The position numbers and the translations under genes are program-made. 64,000 nucleotides of DNA from Desulfonema magnum. GTDB taxonomy: Bacteria; Desulfobacterota; Desulfobacteria; Desulfobacterales; 4be13. Within the stretch, counting starts at the first letter, position 1. Every line of letters starts with the position of its first letter. Under the pieces are notes generated by a model. It was not told where the DNA came from. It worked only from the letters and a program-made list of their open reading frames with translations, and did no database searches. Of the stretch, positions 50,450 to 58,643 are shown piece after piece. Location: contig NZ_CP061800.1 in the NCBI RefSeq assembly GCF_017377395.1, forward strand, positions 4,237,633-4,301,632, read 5' to 3'.

Positions 50450-51232
50450 GGCAAAAAATCAGACCAAAATTTTTTGGGAGAATGCCCAAAAACGCTTCGT
50501 TCTGTTTTTGCTCTTTTTTTTGTCCCAAAAATTTTTTAATATGCTGATAGTTCGAAATAATTTGCAAAATTATTCCCCAGGCAAAAAACCGTGAACTGCT
50601 TTTCAGATTCTGTGAAGAATGCTTGATTTTAAATAATTTTATGTTGTTTGAGGAGATGACTTTGAACCTGTCAGAAGCGTTGAATGTGACCCGGACAGCA
50701 CATGGCTCACCTGTCTGAATCTTGACTAACAGATTAAAAAGATTATTATGATTCTTTCATTATGTAATCGGTCCCTGAATCAGATGAATCAGGGCTCGGA
50801 TGACTGATGTCAGGGAAGCGATCCCCGGATAAAAGCGAAACTACTACACAACCAAATAAATTCTGAGGGGTAAGTACCGCCGAGGTTTTGGAAACCTCGG
50901 AGGTCTGATGTCCTGTTTATCCGTCAGAATTAATTTGGTCGGGTAACTACTACAACAACTTGGAAATCCGTCTCCCTCCGGCGCTTAATAAATTAAGGGG
51001 GTTATCCCCGGAACAGGGGGGGACGAACTTGTAAGTTGCTGTACTACGCTAAAGCGCATCACGATGGATTGAAGTGGGTTATGAGAAGATATGGAATAAT
51101 GAAATATATTGAAGCTTGCATGAGTAAGGAGAATAAACACCGGATAAAAGAATTTTGAGAAATTGTCTTGACAATGTGGATTAAAGTAATTAAATTTCAT
51201 CTTCTGAGTATAATCTCATAAAAGGAGAATTC
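50450..51232. other. Intergenic region with palindromes
   Basis: No credible gene. CCAAAATTTTTTGGGAGAAT at about 50463 and a CCCAAAAATTTTTT block at about 50523 form a loose palindrome around CAAAAACG…CGTT…TTTTTG. A TACTAC-family element lies at 50840–50953. The final 40 bp carry the strong AAAAGGAGAATTC ribosome binding site of the DUF134 gene. Confidence 0.5.
50840..50953. repeat. MITE-like palindromic element, family TACTAC, copy 3
   Basis: The left end ACTACTACACAACCAAATAA and the right end (…AATTTGGTCGGGTAACTACTAC) are imperfect inverted repeats. The central hairpin CCGAGGTTTTGGAAACCTCGG at 50880 on corresponds to the GACCTGCGAGG hairpin of copies 1 and 2 at 4.2–4.5 kb. Confidence 0.72.
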
Positions 51233-51664
51233 ATGGTAAGACCCAAAAAAAATCGTATTGTCGCGTTCAATCCGGAGATCAGTTATTTCAAGCCAAGAGG
51301 TATCCCGATGGTTGAACTGGAAGAAGTTCACCTTACTGTTGATGAGCGTGAAGCCATACGCCTTTCTGATCTTCTTGGCATGCCCTATGAAGAAGCAGGC
51401 CGTGAAATGGGAATATCCAGAGCCACTTTCGGACGGATTATCCAACATGCACGAAAAATTGTCGCGGATGCCCTGATCAACGGAAAGGCCATTAATATCG
51501 AAGGTGGAAATTATACCATTGCTGATGAAATGCGAATATTCATATGTGAAAAATGCAATCACAAATGGGTAGAAGCCTGGGGAACCGGAAGACCTCAGAA
51601 ATGCCCTTCATGTAATCATGAATATTTTCAGCGTGTTCCGGAAAAAAAAACAGCTCAGACATAA
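51233..51664 (+). CDS. DUF134 family DNA-binding protein
   Basis: A 143-residue protein with AAAAGGAG before its ATG. The first 95 residues match DUF134 (RPKKNRIV, GIPMVELEEVHLTVDEREAIRLSDLLG), ending in a sigma-70 region-4-like helix-turn-helix (YEEAGREMGISRATFGRIIQ). Four cysteines near the C-terminus (CEKC…CPSC, about 104–125) form a probable zinc ribbon or metal-sensing site. DUF134 genes are commonly found beside NifX-like and Mrp ATPase genes in sulfate-reducing bacteria, as here, so it probably regulates that pair in response to metal or Fe–S status. That is inference. Confidence 0.88.
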   Translation: MVRPKKNRIVAFNPEISYFKPRGIPMVELEEVHLTVDEREAIRLSDLLGMPYEEAGREMGISRATFGRIIQHARKIVADALINGKAINIEGGNYTIADEMRIFICEKCNHKWVEAWGTGRPQKCPSCNHEYFQRVPEKKTAQT

Positions 51665-51894
51665 GGTTTTAGTTAAAAAATTTTTGGGGTGTTGTTGAAT
51701 TTTGCGGTTAAATATGTCCGCACGGCAACATATCCAAAACATTAGAACGGAGTTCTGTCCCGCTGTGAAGAAGAACGCTTTCCTGAATTTTACCTGAAAA
51801 TCCAGGAATAATACAGATCAGACTGTCCAAGCCAAGTTTTTTTCAAGGAACTGGTTTCTCAAAAAATTATTAAAAAAATTAAGGAGATAAAATT

Positions 51895-52257
51895 ATGAAA
51901 ATTGGGATTACATCAACAGGCAAAGATTTGTCATCTGAACTGGACCCGCGATTTGGAAGAGCCAGCTATTTCCTTATCGTTGACCCTGAGACAATGGCTT
52001 TTGAGGTGATTGAAAACACACAGAATCTCAACCTTCCGCAAGGAGCGGGGATACAGGCAGGCAAAACCATTGTTGATAATCATGTGGATGTGCTGATTAC
52101 AGGCAACTGCGGTCCCAAAGCGTTTATGGTATTGGAGAGCGCCGGTGTAAAAATCATAACCGGTGCAAAAGGCCGGGCTGAAGATGTTCTTTCATTATAT
52201 AAAAAAGGCCAGTTAGAATCTGCCCGGGGAGCCAATGTGGAAGGACATTGGGTGTAG
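51895..52257 (+). CDS. NifX/NafY-type dinitrogenase iron–molybdenum cofactor family protein
   Basis: A 120-residue protein; the ATG is preceded by AAGGAGATAAAA. It is a stand-alone Nitro_FeMo-Co domain (ITSTGKDLSSELDPRFGRASYF, GAGIQAGKTIVDNHVDVLITG, GPKAFMVLESAGVKI). Relatives bind iron–molybdenum or Mo–Cu clusters (NifX, NifB C-terminus, the orange protein). No nif structural gene is seen, so a nitrogenase role is not implied; Fe–S or Mo-cluster handling together with the Mrp ATPase 96 bp downstream is more likely. A string of heptamers begins directly after its stop codon. Confidence 0.88.
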   Translation: MKIGITSTGKDLSSELDPRFGRASYFLIVDPETMAFEVIENTQNLNLPQGAGIQAGKTIVDNHVDVLITGNCGPKAFMVLESAGVKIITGAKGRAEDVLSLYKKGQLESARGANVEGHWV

Positions 52258-52313
52258 AAATTGAGAATTGAAAATTGAGAATTGAAAATTGAGAATTGAA
52301 AAATGAGAATTGA
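52258..52313 (+). repeat. Heptanucleotide tandem repeat (AAATTGA/GAATTGA), eight units
   Basis: Beginning on the base after the NifX-like stop codon, eight 7-bp units alternate between AAATTGA and GAATTGA (one is AAAATGA). The last units form one arm of the hairpin at 52299–52336. Confidence 0.9.
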
Positions 52314-52336
52314 AAGTTTTTTCAATTCTCATTTTT
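52299..52336 (+). terminator. Hairpin with T-run between the NifX-like and Mrp genes
   Basis: AAAAATGAGAATTGAAA and its exact complement TTTCAATTCTCATTTTT are separated by four bases and end in five Ts. The stem is A/T-rich, so termination may be partial. It sits just before the Mrp ribosome binding site (AAGGGGG) and could attenuate expression of that gene. Confidence 0.55.
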
Positions 52337-52353
52337 AAATATAAGGGGGTATT

Positions 52354-53199
52354 ATGGTAGAATTACAACAAGGGGGAACCTGTGATGCAGCCAAACAAAA
52401 AAAAATAGCTGATCAGGATGCTGCTGTAAAAGGTTCTTTGGAAAAAATTAAAAATAAATTCATTGTAATGAGCGGCAAAGGCGGGGTGGGAAAAACAAGC
52501 GTATCTGTTAATGTTGCCATTGCCTTGGCAAAAAAAGGGCATAAAGTGGGAATCATGGATGTTGATATTCATGGGCCTGATGTGCCAAGAATGCTGGGTA
52601 TCCAGGGAATGCTCGGACTGAACGGAGACAGGAAACTTGTCCCTATGAAGTATTCGGAAAACCTGGGAGCAGTTTCAATTGAATCTCTCAGCGCAAGCAA
52701 AGATGACGCGATTATATGGCGAGGTCCCGTCAAGCATGGCGTGATCAAACAATTTATCGGGGATGTGGAATGGGGTCAGCTTGATTATCTGATTATTGAC
52801 GCCCCTCCCGGCACAGGAGATGAGCCCCTTACCGTTGCCCAGGTCATTCCCGATGCAAAGGCAATTATTGTCACGACTCCCCAGGAAGTGGCCCTCGGAG
52901 ATGTCAGGAAATCCATTAATTTCTGTAAAACTGTAAATATGGATATTTTCGGACTGATAGAGAATATGAGCGGTTTTTCCTGCCCTCACTGCGGCAAAGA
53001 TATTAGGCTGTTCGGATCAGGCGGGGGAGAAAAAACAGCCTTGTCAGCAGGCGTGGTATTTTTGGGCAGAATTCCTTTTGATCCCAATGTGGTTGCATGC
53101 GGAGACTCCGGAACTTCTTTTCAGGAAACTTATACAGATTCACCGGTGACAAAAGCTTTTGCTCATACTGCGCAAAAAATGTCCGAACTCCTGTCATAA
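52354..53199 (+). CDS. Mrp/NBP35-type P-loop ATPase, Fe–S cluster carrier
   Basis: A 281-residue protein; the ATG follows AAGGGGGTATT. The deviant Walker A MSGKGGVGKTSVSVNVA is at residues 35–51, Walker B/switch DVDIHGPD is at about 69, DAPPGTGDEPLT at about 150 and the metal-binding CPHCG at about 210. An N-terminal 33-residue extension contains a single cysteine (GGTCDAAKQ). Mrp/ApbC/NBP35 proteins dimerise, hold a labile 4Fe–4S cluster and deliver it with ATP use. Its position after the NifX-like gene and DUF134 gene supports a small metal-cluster assembly unit, as in other sulfate reducers. Confidence 0.92.
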   Translation: MVELQQGGTCDAAKQKKIADQDAAVKGSLEKIKNKFIVMSGKGGVGKTSVSVNVAIALAKKGHKVGIMDVDIHGPDVPRMLGIQGMLGLNGDRKLVPMKYSENLGAVSIESLSASKDDAIIWRGPVKHGVIKQFIGDVEWGQLDYLIIDAPPGTGDEPLTVAQVIPDAKAIIVTTPQEVALGDVRKSINFCKTVNMDIFGLIENMSGFSCPHCGKDIRLFGSGGGEKTALSAGVVFLGRIPFDPNVVACGDSGTSFQETYTDSPVTKAFAHTAQKMSELLS

Positions 53200-53278
53200 C
53201 ATGATTTTACAATGCCTTTGCCAAACAGAAAAGAGACTGCTACGGTTTTGTAAAAATTTGTAATATGGACTTTAATTC

Positions 53279-53467
53279 GTAGGGTGGGGTTCTGCCTGGG
53301 GTGATGAAAATGTTTCCAAGGCTCTGAAAAAGCTGATCCCGTTTTTGTTCCCCGCATTTTTTAACTGCCTGATTTTTAAGTCATAAAAAATTTGCGGAAT
53401 AAAAATGGGATCGCAATTGTCAGCCCGGTTTGTGACATTTTCATCACCCCAGGTTCTACCCCACCAC
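53279..53467. repeat. Palindromic element with GTAGGGTGGGG ends
   Basis: The left end GTAGGGTGGGGTTCTGCCTG and the inverted right end (reverse complement GTGGTGGGGTAGAACCTGGG) continue inward as GGGGTGATGAAAATG. A second stem (GATCCCGTTTTTGTTCCCCGC against GCGGAATAAAAATGGGATC) lies inside. It is related at its ends to the element at 56855–57051, and both abut a copy of the GGCATGGCTCATTTGATAAG element. Confidence 0.65.
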
Positions 53468-53470
53468 AGC

Positions 53471-53879
53471 TATGGCATGACTCATTTGATAAGATAGAAA
53501 AAAGGGTGTGTCCCACCTTTTACACAAAACGGGTCGTCTCCCGCCTTCGGTCGGAATGAGGATGCCGCAGGCGGAATATCAGCTCATTATGCCGAAAATG
53601 CTGACAAAAAATGCTTTCCGTCCGGCACCTGCGAAATCCGGTCTCCCCCGGCGGACAGATATGTGACATCCGCCTGTGCAAAAGGCGGGATATCATTTAA
53701 AAGTCTGAATATATTTCCAATTGTCATTTCCGAGTCACAGCGTGATCCGAAGCGGCAAAATCTGAAATCCGCTCTCTGTGTAAAAGGTGGGACACACCCG
53801 CAAAAAATGAATGGCTTATTTCCAATAAACAAAGCTTTAAGAAAATTTTTTTGTATCTCTTTAATCGGGTCAAGCCATA
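53471..53879. repeat. MITE-like element (TATGGC…ATTTGATAAGATA) copy 1, interrupted
   Basis: Left 34 bp (53471–53503) and right 80 bp (53800–53879) together match the intact 102-bp copy at 56752–56853, including AATGAATGGCTTATTTCCAA and TTGTATCTCTTTAATC. They are separated by a 296-bp element at 53504–53799. This is a nested insertion with an uninterrupted reference copy 3 kb away. Confidence 0.82.
53504..53799. mobile_element. 296-bp non-coding element with 23-bp perfect terminal inverted repeats
   Basis: Both ends carry GGGTGTGTCCCACCTTTTAC + ACA in inverted orientation with no mismatch. Run-of-A sequence (AAAAAA) flanks both ends, matching the single AAAAAA of the empty site at 56752–56853, so a short target duplication of about 6–7 bp is likely. 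No transposase is encoded, so it is a MITE mobilised in trans. Confidence 0.8.
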
Positions 53880-54519
53880 GGTATAAAAAAACTCAAACGG
53901 GCATCAAAATTTTTCATATTAACTCTTAATTTTACTAAAGTATAACAGGTTTTTATTTCTACCTATTGTGTTATCAATAAGTTACAGATCATATTTTAGA
54001 CAGATTTACTTCAAGTTGCTGATAATATTTGTCTAAGGTTAGGTTTTAATTAAATCAGCCATGACATAATTCGGACATCTGAGAGAAATTTTTCGGTTTT
54101 CTGAGGGATTTCCATGATTACTTTTTGCGCTTATTTTCATATCATATATATCTTTAAATAAAAGATATTTTTATCAAAATCCGTATATTATAAGTAATAC
54201 ATAAGTAATTCGAAGTCCGCCGGACAAATAAAGACGGAGGAAAATCTCAGGATTTTCATCCGGGGCTGTTTCGATTTTAACTGTCCGTAAAATAAAATAA
54301 TATTAATATATCATTTAAAATAAGCAACTTGCACTAAAATTACCCGAAATATGGTTCATAACCAATTGAAAATATAACATGTAGAATTATAAAGCCGATA
54401 TACTTTAGTTGATTTTAGGGTTGCTTTATTAAAGCTCAACCCTAATTTTTAGATTTGATGATGTAACTACTCTCCGGGGTAGGGATTCTTTATTAATTTT
54501 TATAAATTTAGGAGGTTGT

Positions 54520-56268
54520 GTGAATTCTTTAGTTTTGGCTTTATTGGTCATGATAGGATACATAATTGCTTACCATACTTACGGAAAATTTATGGCACGC
54601 AAAATTTTCCAAATTAATCCCGATGCTATCTGTCCGAGTAAAGCACTCCAGGACAATCATGACTTTGTTCCCACTAAAAAGGAGATGCTTTTTGGTCATC
54701 ATTTTACTTCTATCGCCGGCCTCGGCCCTATTGTCGGACCTGCCATTGCAGTTATTTGGGGATGGATTCCTGCTATGATCTGGATATTTGTAGGTTCCAT
54801 TTTTTTCGGTGCCGTGCATGATTTTAGTTCCCTTATTATATCCATGAGGGCTGAGGGCAGATCAATTGGCGATGTAGCATCCGATATAGTTAATAAAAGG
54901 GTCAGAACTCTTTTTTTATTGATAATTTTTTTTGAGCTTTGGTTAGTGATAGCTGTTTTTGCCCTTATCATAGGTCTTCTTTTTAACATGTATCCGATAG
55001 CCGTAATTCCGGTATGGTTTGAAATTCCAATTGCTATTTATCTTGGTCATCTGTTTTATAAAAAGGGGGTAGATATTTTATGGCCGAGTATTGCTGCTGT
55101 ATTTGTAATGTATATAACCGTGGCAATTGGGGCTTATTTACCCATTGACCTCCAAGCTATATTTGGTATGAGTAAGCAGGCTTCGATTATATTCTGGATA
55201 CTTATGGTTCTTATTATTGATGCGTGGCTGGCTTCGAGTCTGCCTGTACAAACCCTGCTTCAACCCAGGGATTTTATAAACTCTCATCAACTTGTAATTG
55301 CCATGTTTCTGCTTGGTCTTGGTGTCGTTGTCGCTCATCCTGCGATTGTTGCCCCTGCTGTAAATGCTTCTCCTAAGGGCGCACCGGCACTATTGCCTTT
55401 TCTTTTTGTAGTACTGGCCTGTGGCGCTATTTCAGGATTCCACAGCGTTGTAAGTTCCGGAACTTCATCAAAACAATGTGATTCCGAAACAAACTCACTA
55501 TTTATTGGTTATGGCAGTATGCTTTGGGAAGGCTTTCTTGCTACTCTGGCAGTGATAGCTGTAGCTGCCGGAATTGGCCTTGGAATGCCGTGCGGCGGAG
55601 AAACTTTATTCGGAGCCGAAGCTTTTAACTGCCATTACATAGACTGGCAAGCTGCCCAGGGACTGGGTTCAAAGCTCGGAGCTTTTGTGCAGGGTTCGGC
55701 TAACATGATTGAAAGCTATGGTATACCTGCAAAAATAGCACTTTCCGTAATGGCTGTATTTATTGTTTCATTTGCAGCTACAACAGTTGATACTGCTACC
55801 CGTATTCAGCGTTATGTTATCGTTGAACTTGCAAATGCCTATAATTTCAAGCCATTAAAAAAACGACAGGCTGGAACTGCATTTGCGGTTATTTCAGCAG
55901 GAATTTTGGCTTTTTATGATGGCAGCGGTAAAGGAGCTTTAAAACTTTGGCCTCTTTTTGGATCCGTAAATCAGCTTCTTGCCGGTCTGGCTCTTCTTGT
56001 TGCAACAATTTATCTTGCAAAGCGCAGGGTGAAAATTGCTTATACCGGAATTCCAATGATTTTTATGATTTTCATAACAGGATGGGCCATGATTCTCAAT
56101 ATTCAAAAATTCTTCAGTTCATCTAACTGGCTTCTTTTCATAATTGGAGTTCTCGTATTTATATTAGAAATTTGGATGATTATAGAAAGTGTGATTGTTC
56201 TGAAAGATGTTTATGGAAAATCAGAGGAAGAAAAATTTGTAACAGCAACAAGTGGGATTGATAATTAA
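54520..56268 (+). CDS. cstA: CstA family carbon-starvation transporter
   Basis: A 582-residue polytopic membrane protein. The start is a GTG at 54520 with AGGAGG four bases upstream, giving MNSLVLALL. About 15 hydrophobic segments are visible. Family hallmarks are the N-terminal YHTYGKFMARKIF, PTKKEMLFGHHFTSIAG, GPAIAVIWGW, GAISGFHSVVSSGTSSKQ and TTVDTATRIQRYV. CstA proteins import peptides or pyruvate at low carbon supply. It is shorter than the roughly 700-residue E. coli protein and belongs to the shorter clade. The gene is noticeably AT-richer than its neighbours and is isolated between clusters of palindromic elements, consistent with horizontal acquisition, though that is not proven. 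Confidence 0.92.
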   Translation: MNSLVLALLVMIGYIIAYHTYGKFMARKIFQINPDAICPSKALQDNHDFVPTKKEMLFGHHFTSIAGLGPIVGPAIAVIWGWIPAMIWIFVGSIFFGAVHDFSSLIISMRAEGRSIGDVASDIVNKRVRTLFLLIIFFELWLVIAVFALIIGLLFNMYPIAVIPVWFEIPIAIYLGHLFYKKGVDILWPSIAAVFVMYITVAIGAYLPIDLQAIFGMSKQASIIFWILMVLIIDAWLASSLPVQTLLQPRDFINSHQLVIAMFLLGLGVVVAHPAIVAPAVNASPKGAPALLPFLFVVLACGAISGFHSVVSSGTSSKQCDSETNSLFIGYGSMLWEGFLATLAVIAVAAGIGLGMPCGGETLFGAEAFNCHYIDWQAAQGLGSKLGAFVQGSANMIESYGIPAKIALSVMAVFIVSFAATTVDTATRIQRYVIVELANAYNFKPLKKRQAGTAFAVISAGILAFYDGSGKGALKLWPLFGSVNQLLAGLALLVATIYLAKRRVKIAYTGIPMIFMIFITGWAMILNIQKFFSSSNWLLFIIGVLVFILEIWMIIESVIVLKDVYGKSEEEKFVTATSGIDN

Positions 56269-56751
56269 CCCTGCAACGCTATTTAATCAAAAACGACACC
56301 TTGGACCGTCTATCCTTAGAGCAGTAAGGATTTGCAAGGATATTTCGTTTTAACAATAGCTGAAGCAGGTTGGAAAAAATTGCTTCGAAATTCAGGAGCA
56401 ACTTGCTGAAAATACAAGCCCTGATTTTTAAATCGAAACATCAGCGCAAACACACGGCTATATGAGTTTTGCGACAAGAAGGTGTTGCTTTTGAATATTT
56501 ATAAATATTAGCTTGCTTTATAATGTATGGCATGCCAAACTATCTCAGAAATTCTTAAACAGAGGAGGAGTGCCATGCTACCCAACTACCTAAATTGAGC
56601 GATTCTCTGAGTTGAATGTAACTCTCATTCACTAATATCAATGAATCAGCAATTTTTACACAATCACCCAATGGGTGATAGCATGAAAATCGACAAAATC
56701 AAGCATATCAACGTATCAACAAATTTTGCTGAAAAGAATCGCTCAACTTAC

Positions 56752-56853
56752 GGCATGGCTCATTTGATAAGATACAAAAAATGAATGGCTTATTTCCAAT
56801 AAACAAAGCTTTAAGGAAATTTTCTTGTATCTCTTTAATCAGGTCAAGCCATA
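56752..56853. repeat. MITE-like element (GGCATGGCTCATTTGATAAG) copy 2, uninterrupted
   Basis: 102 bp with imperfect inverted ends (GGCATGGCTCATTTGATAAG and the inverted TATGGCTTGACCTGATTAAA), both running into GATACAA. It is the empty-site counterpart of 53471–53879. Confidence 0.75.
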
Positions 56854-56854
56854 A

Positions 56855-57051
56855 CTATGGTGGGGTAGAACCCCATATGCATCAGGCTAAGAATGCCGGA
56901 CGGGGTTTGCAACCCCGTCCGAAACGTTTGTTTTCGGGGGTCGGAAAATATTTCGGACGGGGTTGCAAACCCCGTCCGGCAGATCACGGATTAATAAAAA
57001 CAATGAGTTACGATCTTAGCCTGATGCATATGGGGTAGAACCCCACCCTAC
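56855..57051. repeat. Palindromic element with GTAGGGTGGGG ends and nested hairpins
   Basis: The left TATGGTGGGGTAGAACCCCA and the inverted right end (reverse complement GTAGGGTGGGGTTCTACCCC) continue as CATATGCATCAGGCTAAG in both arms. Inside lie two GC-rich hairpins, each a CGGACGGGG/CCCCGTCCG stem. No coding capacity. Confidence 0.75.
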
Positions 57052-57108
57052 GAATTGCGGATTCGAAGACAGTTCTTTTTTAGCCCGTAACCTTTATGTC
57101 TTATTTAA

Positions 57109-57633
57109 ATGATAAAGAAACAGCTTCAGATAACAACACTTTCCCTTGAAGAAACTCAGCTCCTGGGACAAAAAACAGGTGAACTGATCAATGGCGGGAC
57201 CGTTATCGCGCTCACCGGGGACCTTGGCAGCGGAAAGACTTCTTTTATTCAGGGATTGGCCAAAGGGCTCGGAGTTCCGAATGAATATTATGTCACAAGC
57301 CCTAGTTATACGCTGATAAATGAATATCCGGGCAGATGCCCGCTGTTTCATGCTGATCTTTACCGTCTTGAACACGTTGAGGATATTGAAGAAATCGGCC
57401 TTTATGAAATCCTTGACAGTGAGGAGGGTGTGGTTGCTATCGAATGGGCGGACAAGTTCAGGGAAATCTTACCCGATCATATTGCCATACATCTTGAGAT
57501 AGCAGATGATGAATCGCGAAAAATCTCTATTTCTGCGGACAGCCCTGAGAATATCACACTGACAGAACGTATTTCCGATATTTATAATCAGCAGATCGAA
57601 AAAATTTCGAGATCAAAAGGAGTGCAAAAATAG
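57109..57633 (+). CDS. tsaE: tRNA threonylcarbamoyladenosine biosynthesis ATPase TsaE
   Basis: A 174-residue P-loop ATPase: TLSLEETQLLG, Walker A ALTGDLGSGKTSF (about 34–46), TSPSYTLINEY and HADLYRLE, then EWADKF. It acts with TsaB and TsaD to transfer the threonylcarbamoyl group onto A37 of tRNAs decoding ANN codons. The Shine–Dalgarno sequence before the ATG is weak. The final ten or so residues and the TAG stop (57631) are read from the first unit of the repeat array (GGAGTGCAAAAATAG), so the original C-terminus seems to have been replaced. The family is usually about 150–160 residues, so the catalytic domain is complete. Confidence 0.93.
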   Translation: MIKKQLQITTLSLEETQLLGQKTGELINGGTVIALTGDLGSGKTSFIQGLAKGLGVPNEYYVTSPSYTLINEYPGRCPLFHADLYRLEHVEDIEEIGLYEILDSEEGVVAIEWADKFREILPDHIAIHLEIADDESRKISISADSPENITLTERISDIYNQQIEKISRSKGVQK

Positions 57634-58531
57634 AGCGAAGCGGTTTTTTGCATACGCCGCAAAAGGTTTCTGCAAAAAACCGCTTCGCTCTATTTTTGCA
57701 CTCCGGAAGGGTTTCTGCAAAAAACCGCTTCGCTCTATTTTTGCACTCCGGAAAAGGTTTTCGAGCTGCTGATAATGCGAAGCGGTTTTTTGCATACGCC
57801 GCAAAAGGTTTCTGCAAAAAACCGCTTCGCTCTATTTTTGCACTCCGGAAGGGTTTCTGCAAAAAACCGCTTCGCTCTATTTTTGCACTCCGGAAAAGGT
57901 TTTCGAGCTGCTGATAATGCGAAGCGGTTTTTTGCATACGCCGCAAAAGGTTTCTGCAAAAAACCGCTTCGCTCTATTTTTGCACTCCGGAAGGGTTTCT
58001 GCAAAAAACCGCTTCGCTCTATTTTTGCACTCCGGAAAAGCTTTTCGAGCTGCTGATAATGCGAAGCGGTTTTTTGCATACGCCGCAAAAGGTTTCTGCA
58101 AAAAACCGCTTCGCTCTATTTTTGCACTCCGGAAGGGTTTCTGCAAAAAACCGCTTCGCTCTATTTTTGCACTCCGGAAAAGGTTTTCGAGCTGCTGATA
58201 ATGCGAATCGGTTTTTTGCATACGCCGCAAAAGGTTTCTGCAAAAAACCGCTTCGCTCTATTTTTGCACTCCGGAAGGGTTTCTGCAAAAAACCGCTTCG
58301 CTCTATTTTTGCACTCCGGAAGGGTTTCTGCAAAAAACCGCTTCGCTCTATTTTTGCACTCCGGAAGGGTTTCTGCAAAAAACCGCTTCGCTCTATTTTT
58401 GCACTCCGGAAAAGGTTTTCGAGCTGATGATAATGCGAAGCGGTTTTTTGCATACGCTGCAAAAGGTTTCTGCAAAAAACCGCTTCGCTCTATTTTTGCA
58501 CTCCGGAAAAGCTTTTCGAGCTGCTGATAAT
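57619..58531. repeat. Higher-order tandem array: 142-bp units with nested 45-bp subunits
   Basis: CGAGCTGCTGATAATGCG marks the units at 57762, 57904, 58046, 58188, 58420 (here CTGATGAT) and 58517. Spacing is 142, 142, 142, 232 and 97 bp. The differences equal plus two and minus one copies of a 45-bp subunit (GGTTTCTGCAAAAAACCGCT…TTTTTGCACTCCGGAAG). Each 142-bp unit also has the inverted core, so TGCAAAAAACCGCTTCGC and its complement form a long hairpin of more than 30 bp at the left edge. It lies between the convergent tsaE and MEMO-like genes. Confidence 0.93.
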
Positions 58532-58582
58532 GTTCTGATCAGGAATATCAAACAGTTCCCGCCTTTCATGTTATGTTCTTCC

Positions 58583-58638
58583 TATCCCAAATCCCGAATC
58601 CTGAATCCTGAATCCCAAACCCCGAATCCCAAATCCCA
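58583..58638 (+). repeat. Heptanucleotide tandem repeat (AATCCCR), eight units
   Basis: Units TATCCCA, AATCCCG, AATCCTG (twice), AATCCCA, AACCCCG and AATCCCA (twice), period 7, end a few bases beyond the stop codon of the MEMO-like gene, which is on the opposite strand. Confidence 0.88.
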
Positions 58639-58643
58639 AATTT

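Larger units (their letters stand above)
53200..54519. other. 1.3-kb gene-poor region of stacked palindromic elements
   Basis: Three palindromic elements occupy 53279–53879 (see separate entries). From 53880 to 54519 the sequence is AT-rich and featureless to the eye, ending with the AGGAGG ribosome binding site of the CstA gene. A frame of 81 codons on the minus strand (53587–53832) straddles repeat ends and is not accepted as a gene. Confidence 0.55.
56269..57108. other. Gene-poor region with palindromic elements and a possible gene remnant
   Basis: Downstream of cstA. AATTGAGCGATTCT (about 56594) and AGAATCGCTCAACTT (about 56735) are inverted repeats bracketing a 33-codon frame from an ATG at 56682 that runs into the next repeat. 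This could be a fossil of a mobile element. Elements at 56752–56853 and 56855–57051 fill most of the rest. No intact gene. Confidence 0.5.

Noticed and set aside
49688-50540. Open frames of 79–250 codons in the 54-bp array
   Set aside because: 54 bp is a multiple of three, so the repeat itself keeps frames open; units of 55 bp break them. No other evidence for coding.
53587-53832. 81-codon frame on the minus strand
   Set aside because: It spans the end of the 296-bp element and part of its host element, has no ribosome binding site, and encodes nothing recognisable.
57554-58527. Open frames of 60–147 codons across the 142-bp array
   Set aside because: By-products of palindromic repeats; the same peptides appear on both strands.
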